Part shown: one piece after another, positions 1-12,800 of the stretch
How positions within the stretch are numbered: position 1 is the stretch's first letter
Layout of the letters: every line of letters starts with the position of its first letter
NCBI RefSeq assembly: GCF_040581485.1
Contig: NC_090133.1
Coordinates: 13,826,001 to 13,890,000, forward strand
Direction: 5' to 3'
Source of the DNA: Linepithema humile
Lineage: Eukaryota; Arthropoda; Insecta; Hymenoptera; Formicidae
Length of the DNA: 64,000 nucleotides
Program-made: the position numbers and the translations under genes
The notes under the pieces: model-generated
What the model saw: the letters and a program-made list of their open reading frames with translations, nothing else
Databases searched by the model: none
What the model was told of the DNA's origin: nothing

Positions 1-1777
1 AAGTAGTTTAATACTAAAAATAGAAACGCGCGTGTGGGTTCTGCTATTCCAACCTCGTCCAACATGACGCTTTTTTATAACTTCCGTAGGAGAAATATGG
101 TATCCTGTGCCATCAGAGAAGAAAAGGGTCTTGCGCTTATAATATATACTACAAATCTTTATTTTCTATTAAAGGCTGCTCGAGCAGAAGCGAGACTTGC
201 TTTTCGGTCAAACCTGCACAATTTAATGTGATAGTAGCTCATTATCTCCAAAATAACTCGAGATAACTGAATAATTAATGTATCAATTTACACTTAAAGC
301 ACACATTTAGAGTGAAACGAAGACAGGACAAAGTATGAATAAATTGACGAAATCATCGTTCTTCAATAAAAGGAGTAAATAATTAATATAAAGTCTCTCC
401 AAGTTGTTGGTGTGATGCGAACAATTTTCAATTCCACCAAAGTATTTGACGCGACAGCGTGAAGAAACGATAGAAGTAATTTGCATGGAACTTCCAAAAA
501 TCGCTCTCCCTGGGCACTCGTTACCAGAATTAATTCTCTTGTCGATTTGCGCGGGTTTCGTTATTTTTTTCCATTGTGCAAAGCACTACGTTGCGCTTCG
601 TTCCGTTTCTCCCCGAGTTTCTCTGCAATTTTCTACGAAGCGGGCGACGTGCATTCGAAACAAAAGGACCTTTTCCAGTGCATCGCGATCTCGTCGGCGC
701 ACAAACGAAACGAGACTATCCCGGTGTGACGAAAGAGTTATTAAAACAAAATACGGAAGTGAATTAATGATAATTCTTTTCGCGGTCTTCCTCTCGTTTC
801 GCCGCAACTTTCGCCGTAAAAACTCGGTAAAAAGTGTAGGACGCTGTTTCTATCTAACAGCGCAAAATGTAACGTGTAACATTTTTTACGTAAGACATTT
901 TTAACGTAACGTGTGAAATGAAATACTGAGTATTTGGACAAAGCACCGCGCGCAGAACCAGGAGGAAAATTCAATATATTCCTCCACGCGGTCGAATATT
1001 ATTTTAAAGCAGATCGTGGAAAAATCAAATCTGATTCCGTAAAAACGATCGAAGGAACGATCGAATCTGCCACAATATTTCGTCAATTGTCCAAATGATT
1101 CCATGAGAATCGAAGATTCCCAAAGGTGCTTTCCTACAAGACGACGTTCGCAGCTCGGTGAACAAGAGCCGCTACAGAAAGACTTTTTAACAGGTCAAGT
1201 TTCAGAATCTCAGTGACGCACAAATGGAATTACTCGCCGAATACGAAAGAAAGTATAGAGCTCCCGCTCTCTATCCCCCTCCCCCTCCTCCTGCCCCGCC
1301 GATTCCAACTTCCCGCTTCCCTGCCGTCCCTTTTCAATCCGCGGTACGCTTCTTCCTCACCGGCCATTCAGGATTCGCCCCCACCATCGAATGAAAGATG
1401 AGGAGCGAGGAGGAGAGCAAGAGAGCGAGACGAAGAGAGCGAAAGAATGGGAAGGAAAAAGGAAAGGAGATGCTTCGATACACGGGGAGTCGATCGTATC
1501 GTTTATTTCTGTACCCCCGAGAAGATTATCTTTTTCGTTTTCCAGTGGGCCGCGCGCCTCGGAGAAGCCCTTATTGTGACAGCGTTATTGTCGTAAGGTT
1601 CTGGAAAATTGCGCACTGTGAAAGCGTCCTTAAGACAGGCGGCTTCACGGAATCCTCTCCCCGTCGCATCATACGAGTATCTGGGACGAGTATCGCGTCC
1701 TTACGAAGCAAAAACGGATCGATCAGGATCGATTGAAGCTGATTTCCCTACGACTTCTCTATCGCGTTTCGCTTATT

Positions 1778-1802
1778 TATATATATATATATATATATAT
1801 AT
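1778..1802. repeat. (TA)n microsatellite
   Basis: About 12 uninterrupted TA units. Confidence 0.95.
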
Positions 1803-2883
1803 TCGTTAAAATTCTTCTATTTCTTCTCGCATATTTCATCATCCACAGATTCTTGAGCTAAGCTAAAGTGGAATCTTTTTTCAACCAAAATTGAGAAGAA
1901 AAAAAATATAAAGTTTGTATTAAAAAATCAATATTTGGATTGAATTTTAAGGAAGCTAAATTAATAAATCGAATAAAAGCAAAATCTTGAGCAAAATCTA
2001 TCATTGTTAATTTTAAATCAACTTTTATTATTTTTACGTTATTCCTTCACGATTTTGAGTTATTTGCATAGCTTTTATCCTAACATCTGCAATAATATAT
2101 AATAATAGATCTGCGAAATTTGACAAAATGTGTATCACAAATACACTTCTTTTCTTAGATGAATTCTTATAATTCTTCTCACAAGTCCGCGACGAAGCTC
2201 CAAAGAACTAACCGAGATCACACTACACCGATTTACATTTATTCATGACTTCGGCGTGATAATTTGATCTCTCTCAGGCCTGCCGTGCGAGACTCCATCG
2301 CGCAACCGCGTGCATTTTCAAAGTAAGAATATCTAATTCGGATGTCGAACATCCCGTGTCCTTTTACGAGATTCACGCTCACAATTGCGGCATTGTGAAA
2401 TTTATAGAAAGAAGATAAAGTTAAGTGCGAATTGACTTTTTACGAATTGTCGAGGACTAAGCTCGCAAATATCGTCCGCTTCAAGACTCTCCTTTATCGT
2501 GTCAATTTCTTTTTTTATTGAGCATAAATATAGTAATTGTCCGCGTGTGGTTATGCAACGCGCGGTCAAGTTAGATGAAATACATTTCGAGAGTGCGAGC
2601 GCTTTGGCGTCGCGTTGCTTCACCGACGAGCGTTCCTACTAGTCCTTTCAGCGGGAATTAAAGGACTAAGTTTGAACGACCTGAAGTCGTTGAAAAAGAA
2701 TTTCGTAACATTATTACAATATCTAATTGCAAAATAAAAGAGGTTGATGAAATATTTATTTTCCTACTCATTAAAAATTAACAGCTTTAAATTATTTCGG
2801 ATTGTATATGAATATTTGATGAATATTTGTATTTATGCGAATTCATATTATATACAGTCACCATTTTAATTGTCAGCGCTTAC

Positions 2884-2911
2884 AATTTATTATAATTGTC
2901 TATAATAAATT
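2884..2911. repeat. Small perfect inverted repeat
   Basis: The 11-bp arm AATTTATTATA, a 6-base loop ATTGTC and the perfect complement TATAATAAATT. It is AT-rich, and its function is unknown. Confidence 0.8.
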
Positions 2912-4959
2912 TTCACATTTTAGTTTTGTTAAATATTAAGACATAATGACTGAATTTCTAAAGAGCTTGTCGATTTAATTTTTATGACTTTCCATGAACA
3001 GTCTTTATTGTGTTTCTAAAATTTTATTTAATAATCTTAAATGATAATTGGATAAGATTCGGTATATAAGATTTTTTGAACATTTTTTTTATTACAACTC
3101 AAATTCCAAAGAGAAACAGGGGAAGGAAAAGAACAGAAATAATGTTGAACTAAATTGTCTAAAATTCTGACAATTAGGACAATTTTCAGAATTAAGATAA
3201 TCATTCTTACGATTACATTTCATTACAAATCACGAGTATAATTTTGAAATCTGATAACAATTATATCATATCATTTTAGATATAAATTCCTATTATCTCG
3301 CCATTTTATACAAGAAAAAAAACAGATAAATTATCCTAAACAAATATTAAGCAGTATAATTAAAATATGATATATAACAATTCGAGCTTTCTTTATTTTA
3401 ATGCAATAATTATGCAATTTGTGACTTTTACTTAATATGTATTTTATCTAGTTTATTTAAATTTAAAACAGATCTTTTTCTCAGTACGGACGTTTGACTG
3501 CTCGCCTTCGACCCCATCGGTAGTATCGCGGTCCGATAAAATTTCGTGATTTTCCATGCACGTGATCAAATAATGAGCATCACGTTGAAAATTCCCGGTT
3601 GACATCGACTTCACGGCCGAGCCTGCCCTGTACTTATTGTCGCGAGTAATTGACAAATGTCGATGAATCGCCAATTCATTTTCCATTGTTACTAACGCGT
3701 GTTTCAACGATGATACGATTCAAATGTGTCACTTTTATATTCATACATTTAAGTATTCACAACTTTCTCACATAATTTAACAATCAATTTTTGCAAATTT
3801 TATATTTAAATTTGATAGATGTAGATCGATGTCTCTTTTCTCAAGTGTCGAAGATATGTCAGAAAGTGTTTTTTTTTTTTTTTTTTTAAGTTGTCCGTTA
3901 ATATCAGTCATAGTAATATGAATTATTCATTTATTATCAAAGAATCGAAGGTTACATTATTTCAAAAATTCTGAGCGCAATATGTGAGTTTTGTAATGTC
4001 ATCTTGTATTAGTAGGAAATAGTTGGAAAAAGTTACGTCAGCTCATTTGATATTTATTATCAACTTTTTTATTTCACATATTTGGATGGAACGCATATCG
4101 ACACCATTAACACATCCTCGCGTATTTATTTAAAATCTAAAAACTCCTTTATAGATATTGCAGTATTTTAATAAGACTACAAGAATGTTGATTAGATAAG
4201 TAATTAACATTCGGCTTGAATCTATATACGAAATTTACACCGCAATAATTATATGTTATTACTTTGTTTAGATTTTTAGTATCACGCTGGTGAGGATATC
4301 TACTTTCGCGTGCGCAATTTCCTCCTTAATGCCGAGCAAAAAGATAAATGGATAAACAAATTTACTTATTCGTTATTTTATACACGTAAAAAGAGATGGC
4401 TCGTCTCATGGATATAAATCGTACTCTATTTTTCTTCCCAAACATACTTCCTTTTGCTACATCGCGAGCGTTATAATCAAATATTAACCCTGAGCGTAAA
4501 ATAAGTTTAATTTTATCGCGATCACACCTCGCGCCCGTAACCTCCAGTTCTGAACGCTAAATATAAATAAATAAGAGGGGTCCAAACGACATAGATAAGT
4601 CGAGGAAGTCGCGCGGCGCAACAGTGGCTTAGCACTCTTTGAAGAACGCGAGAGAATTAATCTGAAAAGTTGAGGAAATTACATTTGCATCAATCTTGCC
4701 AAGTTGTTGAAAAAGTGAGAGACCATTATTACGTTTCGGTTTCGGTCCGCCGTCCTAGTGAAAATGTTATTCTTTTCCAAAGTTGTACCACTTACACGGC
4801 TGCATTTGCGAAAAGATTCGCGTAGACGCGCGCGGCTGAGCACATTGCGGGGAGTGAATTCGGCCGAAACAACAGGTATCGTCAGCAAACGCGGAGCGCT
4901 CTCGGTAAATTTGCGACGCGAATCAAAATACCCGTCCGATTATTCACGTTCTCGTTTAC

Positions 4960-5166
4960 CTTCTCGTCCTCGTGCGGCGTGGGTGGCGTGGGCGGCGTGT
5001 ACATTCGCGGCGCGTAGTCGCCGATCGAGGAAGCGCCGCCGGTGGAGGAGCCCTGACTCCTCGGCGGACTGAGGTCCGGGATAGCGGCGTGATAGTCCTG
5101 GTGGAGTCCGGTGGGCATCACCCCCGGCGGCACCACGGGCCGGTACTCCATCGCGCGCACCTCCAT
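4960..5166 (-). CDS. rn: Exon D: alternative first coding exon (roughened-eye-type N-terminus), partial CDS
   Basis: The minus strand encodes 69 residues from an ATG at 5166 to donor GAGAAG|GTAAAC, ending on a complete codon (phase 0). The peptide starts MEVRAMEYRPVVPPG and has a DYHAAIPDLSPPRSQ segment, a Ser/Gly linker and YTPPTPPTPHEDEK. It is a proline-rich, acidic-ended sequence of the type found N-terminal to zinc-finger arrays. Three in-frame TAG codons lie just upstream (5217-5209). The upstream bases are purine-rich with no polypyrimidine tract, so this is a first coding exon and not an internal one. Its phase equals that of exon C, so both could splice to the same acceptor further left. 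That fits the rotund/roughened eye two-promoter arrangement. The donor is only fair (GTAAAC). A separate gene is possible but less likely. Confidence 0.7.
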
Positions 5167-5282
5167 GCCGATCGCACCCGGTCCCTCGGCCGCGGCAGTC
5201 GCGCGGCACTACTACTACGGGCCTCCACTCCCGCGTTTTCGGCCACCTCCTCGTGGTCGCGATCCTCCGCCTCTTCCTCCTC

Positions 5283-5283
<1 letters not shown>

Positions 5284-5320
<37 letters not shown>

Positions 5321-5328
5321 TGTTGTTG
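5284..5328. repeat. (GTC)n / (GTT)n trinucleotide repeat
   Basis: About 12 CGT units followed by TGT units on the plus strand. On the minus strand it reads as AAC then GAC codons, giving a run of Asn then Asp followed by Glu in one frame. It lies about 120 bp upstream of the exon D start. Confidence 0.95.
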
Positions 5329-5867
5329 CCGTTGCGGTGATCGTCCGGCGGCACAGGACACGCGCGTAGAAACGCGCGGGACTGACCTTGATGTGTCCCG
5401 CACTTTGAAAGTCTCAGCTGCTACGACCTTGCTCGACGTCGCGCCTCGGCGCGATCTCGCAACTCATAATTGCCGATCTTTCGGCAGGATCTTCGGCGGA
5501 ACGACGGCGGTCTCTCGGCGCGGACGGCGGCGCGGGGACTCATCGATTCCTCGCGCGATTCGCGACGGTGGTCCCGCTCATCCTTCTCGATCGCGCACAC
5601 CTCGCGCGGTGGCACGCGCGTCGCGCGGACGGAAATTCGATTGGCGGAATCAACCGGGAGACCGAGAGAGGGTTTTCGAGAAAGAGAACCCGGAGAAAAA
5701 GAATTCACTCACGAAGGATGTTCACTCTCGTCGTTGGTGTTGGCGCCGTCGCCGCGTGTTCGCGCGGTTTCCGCGAGCAACAGCGATTTCGCACCGGCTT
5801 ACTTGTGGAAACAAAAATGCTGATCTGTGACAAGGTGATGTGTACGCTCCGCTTTTGAATATTGTTC

Positions 5868-5937
5868 TTTCTCTCTCTCTCTCTCTCTCTCTATCCCTCC
5901 CGCCCTCCCTCTCTCTCTCTCTCTCTCTTTCTCTCTG
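5868..5937. repeat. (CT)n microsatellite, interrupted
   Basis: Two blocks of CT repeats separated by CCCTCCCGCCCTCC. The minus strand is GAGAG, a potential GAGA-factor platform upstream of exon D. Confidence 0.95.
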
Positions 5938-6294
5938 TCAGCGACGTGGAAGGCGAAACGCGCTAAGAAATTGGAGCGCCGACGGCGACGGCGACGCGAC
6001 GGCTCCTACAGCCGCGATACTCCGTTTCTCGTTTGGCTGTGCGTGCGCTCCGCTGGTGCGTACCTCAGGGTGATGTTCACCCCTTGGCTACTTTTTGCCG
6101 ACTAAATGTTTTGCGCCGTCGTGGCGGCCCTCGGAGCGGCCGGAGCGTGCACTACCCCCACCAGAGTTCTCTCTCACCAAGCCGCCGGCTAAGCCGAAGC
6201 GCGCTACGAGACGGCGCACCGTCTCTCTCACTCCCGCGACCATCGCGCGTACAGCCGATCCCCCCCACCAACGGTTTGCCTCCGCTTCTCTCCC

Positions 6295-6308
6295 TACGAC
6301 GACGACGG

Positions 6309-6350
<42 letters not shown>
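6295..6350. repeat. (GAC)n trinucleotide repeat
   Basis: An imperfect array of GAC/GGC units, about 18 copies, within the GC-rich region upstream of exon D. Confidence 0.95.
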
Positions 6351-6352
<2 letters not shown>

Positions 6353-6466
6353 GTGGAGCGACCGAGAGGCAGGCTAGGCGCATACGTGAGAGAGGCACGG
6401 AGGGATAATTAAGCGGGTACATCGCGTCCTCCGTACCACCGTCTCTGGTTCACGCGCGCACTCGCC

Positions 6467-6467
6467 G

Positions 6468-6511
<44 letters not shown>

Positions 6512-6530
6512 CCTCTCTTCTCTCCCTCTT
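6467..6530. repeat. (CT)n microsatellite
   Basis: Nearly pure CT repeat with single interruptions. It continues into a pyrimidine-rich stretch to about 6655. Confidence 0.95.
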
Positions 6531-6760
6531 TGTCTCCACCGCTCTTTCGAGCCATGCCGCGATCACTCCATCTTCATCGTTCGCTCGTGTCTCCTTCCTC
6601 TCCGCTTCCCTCCCTCTCCGAAGCTTCTCTCTTTCTCTCACTCTCACTCTTTGCGAGATTTATCCGTGTGCCACTGAACCGAGCGCGTCTATTTTACGGA
6701 TGCAGGGTTACTCCGTTGGCACCCTGAATAAAGCCGATGACAAGTAATTTTTTTTTCGCG

Positions 6761-9700
6761 ACATTTTTTTTCCATCACGAGTAATCTTTCTTTCGATCGA
6801 AAGAGAGAAAAAAAAGTCTGTGCGCGCCGGCGACGTCTCGGTGGAAGCGTTTCTAGAGCGCTGTATCGGTCGGCCGGTCGGCTAGCCAATCGATCGAGCC
6901 GATCGAGATCATGGAATGTCGGAGAACGCGTGTAATTATCGTGCAATCGGTAGCGAGTTCGCGAACCGTCCGCGGGCATCCATAAATCAGAATAATAGTA
7001 CGCGATTGCTCGATACTGCCGTCATTATCCGTTGTTTACCGGCTCCGCTGGGTATATTGCTTCCTTTGCCCGAGAAAACGATCATTTTCTTCGAGAAGCA
7101 CTCGTGTCCAACGATATTACATTTTTTTTTATATATCACATAATGTATATTTTTCCGTAAATCGGCGTTTTTCAAACGCCGATCTGAAAGGTAAAGGCTA
7201 AACAAAATTCAAGCTGATTTCGTAACTACAGTCGTGAAAAAAAAATCACTCGCGACTCGATCCGATAGTCGAGTAGTCAAGAGCGTGAAACGAATAATCC
7301 CAAAATTGCCTCGCGACCGCCTCTCTACGTTTCGTTTGACAAATCGGGGTGCACTCGGCGGTTAAAGCGGCGATAATTAAGTAACGATATCTGTACCCTT
7401 CCGCTCTGATTCACCCTTCCTGCTCTCCCGCTATCCTTCTCGTCTTGCGTAATATTGTCCCGTCGAAGCGAACAGTTCGCGCTCGACAAGGACGCGCGAA
7501 GAGACGTCATCCGTTTCGGCCAAAGACATAAATATATCCGATGAAAATTTCTCCGTCGCACAAAATACAATAAACAGGGAAAATAATCGCCATTCCTGCT
7601 TATGCTCGCAAGTAGCGGCGCATAAATTTCACGAGGGGAAAAAAAACCGTCGCGCGGCGATCATTGCGACGCGATGTTAATCGATTTGTCTGGAGAATAG
7701 AATGTACTTTTTGCCAGTTTCGGCCGAGGTTTTACCGAACTTGAGGTGAAACCTGTTCCCGTGATCGATCGCTTATGGAATGTGAACTTTAGCTCGTCTA
7801 GCCAAACTCCCGTGCACACGCGCACATGCAACCGCATAATGGATGCGCGTATGCACCTACGTTGACGTTGGCGATAATTATAGCGATAATTAATCGCGAT
7901 GCCGCACACGTGCCATTGTGCGTGCGCACGCGTGCATCTAACGCGATTTTATCTCATCTCCTTTTTTTTTCTGCCGTCCATAAAACTCCTCTGATGCTCT
8001 TTTTTTTCGATTGTCTCGGAATACGTAAGAGAATAGAGTTACGTCTTTTTTTTCGTTTCGTTTCGACTTTTTTCTCCATCTCGTCAGCTTCTCGTCGACC
8101 GCCTAACAGGTTTACAAGATCTCGATATCGTTCACATCTTATCGCTTCTAGGTGGATATTTTCTTCTTCGTATAATATGTAGACATTAGCAAAAATCTAT
8201 AATCGCAGATGGTTACGTTGAATAAAAGTAATATTAATGTAATTAATAAAATAACAGATTGCAGATTAATAATTGTCACCATCAACGATGCAAATAAAAT
8301 AAAGCACGAAATTTCTCGCATTCGACTTTTTTCCGAGTTTCTTCCTTGTTATTGAAGAAACGGCGCGTCCTTGGGTCGACTTTCGCGCTGACTGCATCCT
8401 TCAGCGATCCGTAATTATTCGAATTTCCTCACTCGATTTAAACAGTTGATTCTCGTTCGCTCCCACCGAGAATCGTTCACGCCGGGGAAAACGCATCGTC
8501 ATACATGGTTGCCTTCTGTTGCCTCAACCGCTTTCCTCACCCCCGGATCTGACGCCGAAAAATCCGCCCGGGTGCAAGGTGACGCATCGTTTTCTTTTAC
8601 GCCGACTCCCGGCGTTTTCGTGGCGCGCTCGCTCCCGCTCATCCCGTAAACTCGCCGAGGATAATCTTTTCGCGTTATAATGGAACACGCGGGCCGCCTC
8701 TTGTTCGGCGCTGATGGCAAGTCGAAATTTGTCAAACGCGCCGTGTTATGTCTCCATAAACGCGGCTTTTCATCCTCCGCTTTAGCGCTGGAGCATCATA
8801 TTTTACGTCTTTCACTAGGTCACGATACACGTTCGCTCCCTCCCCCGACAAGCGGGAGTAAGAAATACTGCTTCCGCATTCAGGAACGAGCGGAATTAAA
8901 GAGCGAATCAGATTAAAGATTCGCGGTTCTCCGGGGACGAATAGTGATCCGGTGCGCAGCTAACTGCTTTCCGATGAACAAGAAAGTATTACTAGAGCGA
9001 GTTAAAGTGAGCGCAAGTGCGAACGACTTTTGAATTTTAAATCCGATTCACCCTCTCGCAACCCATTAAGCCGTCCTTCACTCCCGATCTCAGTTACGTT
9101 TTTACAGACTATCAAGACCAAAAAAGTCCCGCTTTAGGCGCCACCGGGGGAGAAAAAAAGAAGCGTGCCACGGCCGTTTTTGCTTTCCGAGTCGTTGTAA
9201 TGACTCGATTGCTTCATTCTTTTCGTCTCAAACTCTCATTTTTTTCGCCCTCTCTCTCCCTCCATCATCCCTTGCCTAACTTGATACTTGGTCGATCTGT
9301 GTGCGGTTAACCAAGTTTTTTACGACACATTTTAGCCGCTCGTTGTTGATGTCACCTGCTCCCTTTTTTTTTTAAAGACCAAACTTTACTTCTCAAGCCT
9401 CTTTTTCCATCCTCTGTCGTACTAACTTCCACTTTTTTTAGCGTGCCGACACTTACGAACAGTTGGATATATTGACACGGATGACTAAAAAAGGAACGAA
9501 GAGTGGCGGATTCTAATAAGGGCTGACAAAAATGGGGATATGCGGTTAGTCAATCTGTCACATTTTATACATCAAGTCACAATGTGATAACTTCCACTTT
9601 TTTCTTGTAATGTCTATTTATTTGTTCTATTTAACCGGTATAAATAATAACAAATTACACGCGGATAATTAATTCTATATGACGAGGAAATCGTCATGAT

Positions 9701-10131
9701 TTAATTGTCTGTTAATTAAAGACACATAACTTTTTGTCTCCGTAAAATAATCGTACAATCCATGTGCCAGAAATAGAAATAACTAATAAATGGGAGAAAT
9801 TCTTGTACAACAGTAGATTCTCATTAAAAAAAATATAATCAATTATTTAATAAAAAAAATCTAATTCTTGCTACGAAAGACCATTTCTTTTGCGAGAAAC
9901 TAGCTCTGCTGTACGTCTCTTCATTAATAAACAACTAATTAAGATCATTAGACATTTCAGCCCAATTATTTTATTGACGCAAGGAATTAACGTTCTTTTT
10001 TCGTAAACTGGATAGCCCAATTTGTAATACTGCGAACTGCGAATTCACCGAATCGCCCTGGAATATCGCTTATAGCTGACTATAGCGTGCTGTGAAATTC
10101 TAATTTAAGCCAAGAGTTTGCGCAACTTTTG
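6761..10131. other. Intronic/regulatory DNA upstream of exon D
   Basis: A mixture of CpG-rich and AT-rich segments. GATAATTA-type elements are repeated at 7870-7900. A CpG-rich patch at 8440-9200 has no believable long reading frame. The part from 9540 to 10130 is AT-rich. No exon with matched splice sites was recognised on either strand. Confidence 0.5.
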
Positions 10132-10181
10132 CTACAATGAGTAACGCGTGGTAGAAGCCGACGGATTTTCCCAACCGACGA

Positions 10182-10204
10182 GTGTGTGTGTGTGTGTGTG
10201 TGTG
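10182..10204. repeat. (GT)n microsatellite
   Basis: About 11 GT units. Confidence 0.95.
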
Positions 10205-11351
10205 ATAATTATCTGGTTATTCGCGCGAATGGATGTATCGTGGGCCGCGTAGGGAACAAACCTAAGAGGGTAGAGAGAGAAAAATAGGTAAAAAAAAGGT
10301 GATTTTTCGGAACCGTGCCCCTCCGTGCGAGTCGAGCGGAAAGAAACCGCCACGCTTCGGCTCACGGCTGCCATATGTCCACGTTTCTGAGGCATTTTCG
10401 CGCTAGGACACCTTTCGCTCTTTGAGGACGCCATGCGCCCTTCGACCAAAAAAGTGCAACGTGCCAAGAGATTCATTATTCAAACTTATCGTTGCATGAT
10501 ATCTCTGCTATTTTGACGCACATACACGAGTAACATTTTGAGTTGTCGTATCTTGTATTCTTTGAAATTACAGACGAATCTTCTGCGATTTGTGGCAAAT
10601 TTGTAATTCTTTTATAATAAATTTTATAAAATTTTGACTTGGAATCTTGCGATGTAAATGTCTCGAGTGGAATAAATGATTTCAACACTCAAATGATCGT
10701 GTGCTTGTTTCTCATAAATTTATCATTGCAAAAACATTTTAACTTTAACCCACTTAATTAGTAATCAACAATACAAAAACAACTGTAGCAATTGTAATAT
10801 TTACGATTGGAAAGATCATCCGGGGCGTACATATACGAAAGCGGGCAAAAATCTCGAGGCGATCGAAGAAATAAAAGGACGCCTATCCATCGTTTCGTCG
10901 CCTTGAGCAGCTTAAACTCCTAAATCGTTTGTAGCGAGGTATCGCGGTGTGATATCTTGTCGCGGATGCATCAGACGACAAGAAAGGCGTGAGCGAAATC
11001 CGAAAAAAAGAGGAAAAAAAGGAGGGGGGGGGGGACACAGGCGGTGCCGACAGGCGCGCAGATAGAAATCGCTTTTAAGACGTCCGCGCAAGTAGGCGCC
11101 TTGGCACGTTTCATTATGATTAGGAGCGACCAAGCGTGGCACGAAACAGCGCGGCGTGGAGACCATTCCGTCGCCTAGCCTTACCTTCCAATATACCGAA
11201 AAGCAGCGGAGCGTGGATCGCGGTCGTTTCGCGTCTTCGAGAAAACCGTAACCGATCGAATCGCGGCGTGCGGATTGTCTCCGTCGTGTCGAACGTGTCG
11301 TGGAAACGCGCAACCTCGCCGCCCGTCTCTCGCGTCTGCGCGCGTTTGCCT

Positions 11352-11425
11352 ATAATAATAATAATAATAATAATGATAATAATAATAACAATAATGACGG
11401 AATAAACGAGAGAGAGAGAGAGAGA
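11352..11425. repeat. (AAT)n and (GA)n compound microsatellite
   Basis: AAT/ATA repeat with GAT and AAC variants at 11352-11395, followed closely by GAGAG at 11408-11425. Confidence 0.95.
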
Positions 11426-12434
11426 CGAACGTCACCGAGCCGAGTTGAGCTCCGCGGTGCATGTCTTTCTCTTCGCCGTTACGTTTTTTTCCTCGCCAAG
11501 TGTAGCGTTCGTGCGTGAGAAATTGCCAATACGATCAGACGTGATGTATCGATGTAACGTTTAGCGACGGAAAACCCGGCTGTCCTTCTCGCTCTTACTA
11601 CGTTGCGACACATGTCGCACGATGAAATCACCGTCCGCAGATCAATCCGAGTATCTCCGATACGCTACGAAATTGCGCGCCAAAAGCCTTGCCAGAAATA
11701 ATAACGAAATATCGCAATGTACCGCGATGGACATCGATGCGAGAGATTACTGAATCACTGCGGTCGATTGATCGGCGAGTTTAATGATAGCGATCGGTCA
11801 GTACGTCACCCTTATTAAGGGGATCGAGTCAACGGCGACCATTCTCTCCCCCCTCCCGCTCCCCCCTTGCTTTTTTCCCCGCCGTTTCGAGCGCTCGTCA
11901 AACGGGGGTCAGCCGCGATCACGGTCCGGCAAAAAAACCGGTCGGAATGATTCCCGAACGCACGTTACACGTCGCATCTGTGCTTCGGATCTGCATATGG
12001 TCCGCACAGTTTCTCGCTGGCGCACACATTCATCCCCCCGTGAGCTGTTTTTTTCCCTCTCCTTTTTCTCCTGTCTCGTATCGGCGCCTCCCCGTCTTGT
12101 TTAAGTACGGTGGACACACCGGCGGCGGCTGCGTCCGCTCGCCGCCGTTTCGGTGGTTGCGCCGAAGCAGGGGAGGCTTTCGGAAAGGGAAGGCCAAATT
12201 TCCGCGCGCGCGAAAGAGGGGCCTCGTAACCGGGCCGACTCTAATTTTAACCGTGCGTACAAATCGTTTGAATGACAATGACGCCGCGCCGTAGAGCGTC
12301 GCGCGGAGAGCGCTTCAAGACGACGATTTTCCATTCCTTGCTCCACCGCTCTTTCACATCCCTCTCGCCAATTTTCCGTCCCTCTCCGATCCGTGGGACG
12401 CTCGTTCGATCAAGCCGGCGCGACGTAACCCGAT

Positions 12435-12679
12435 ATGCAAATATTTTTCCCACTTAAGCGCGAAGATTAATGATGGTCGCGGAAAATTGGCGGCTTCCTT
12501 ATGCCGGATTCATCGCGATTTTGTCGCGCTGCATTCCAGGGGATTTAATTTTCGATTTTTCTACCCCGCCGCTACGGGGAGGATTCCGTGGGATCCCGAC
12601 GGCGCGTACGTTGAGGTGATTTTTCAGACGCGAAACATATGCCGTATGTGCGCGAGTGTTTCCACTTCCGTATGCAAAT
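12435..12679. promoter_or_regulatory. Pair of POU octamer motifs
   Basis: Two perfect ATGCAAAT octamers in the same orientation, 237 bp apart, in a CpG-rich segment. Octamers are bound by POU-domain factors. Function is inferred from motif and spacing only. Confidence 0.35.
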
Positions 12680-12800
12680 TGCGATGGATCGTGCGTATAC
12701 ATCGAATACTCTTAAAAGCGCAACAATCGAACGCAGTTTTTTGTTACAATCTGAATAAAATTTTTGTCAAACGCATTCAACGTTTTCTGTCAATAATTTT

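Larger units (their letters stand above)
1..4959. other. Intronic DNA downstream of exon D; no exon seen
   Basis: This is mostly AT-rich sequence with a CG-richer patch at 1200-1740 that includes a purine tract at 1390-1470, a TA repeat near 1790, a small perfect hairpin at 2884-2911 and a T19 run at 3869-3887. I looked on the minus strand for the expected zinc-finger continuation (paired Cys then paired His codons) and found none. The region is therefore taken as intron joining exons C and D to exons left of the window. Confidence 0.6.
5167..6760 (-). promoter_or_regulatory. Putative leader/promoter region of the exon D transcript
   Basis: A CpG-rich stretch immediately upstream of exon D on the minus strand. 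It contains two (CT)n tracts on the plus strand (5868-5937 and 6467-6530; GAGAG on the gene strand, the sequence bound by GAGA factor), a (GTC)n repeat and a (GAC)n repeat. No TATA box is evident close to the ATG. A reading frame in another phase with Asn-Asp-Glu codons overlaps its proximal end. The transcription start cannot be placed by eye. A role as promoter is inferred from position, composition and the lack of an acceptor before exon D. Confidence 0.45.
10205..12800. other. Intronic DNA with CpG-rich island and POU octamer motifs
   Basis: 10210-10470 and 10860-12700 are CpG-rich. The segment contains a G9 run near 11030, the (AAT)n and (GA)n repeats at 11352-11425, and pyrimidine patches at 11840-11880 and 12030-12070. 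At 12435-12442 and 12672-12679 are two perfect ATGCAAAT octamers. Reading frames here are short and compositionally driven, and no coding exon is supported. An enhancer role is possible but inferred. Confidence 0.45.

Noticed and set aside
5111..5830. Plus-strand open frame of 239 codons rich in Arg and Pro
   Set aside because: It is antisense to exon D and its leader, driven by CpG-rich and GTC-repeat sequence; the minus strand has the clear coding exon.
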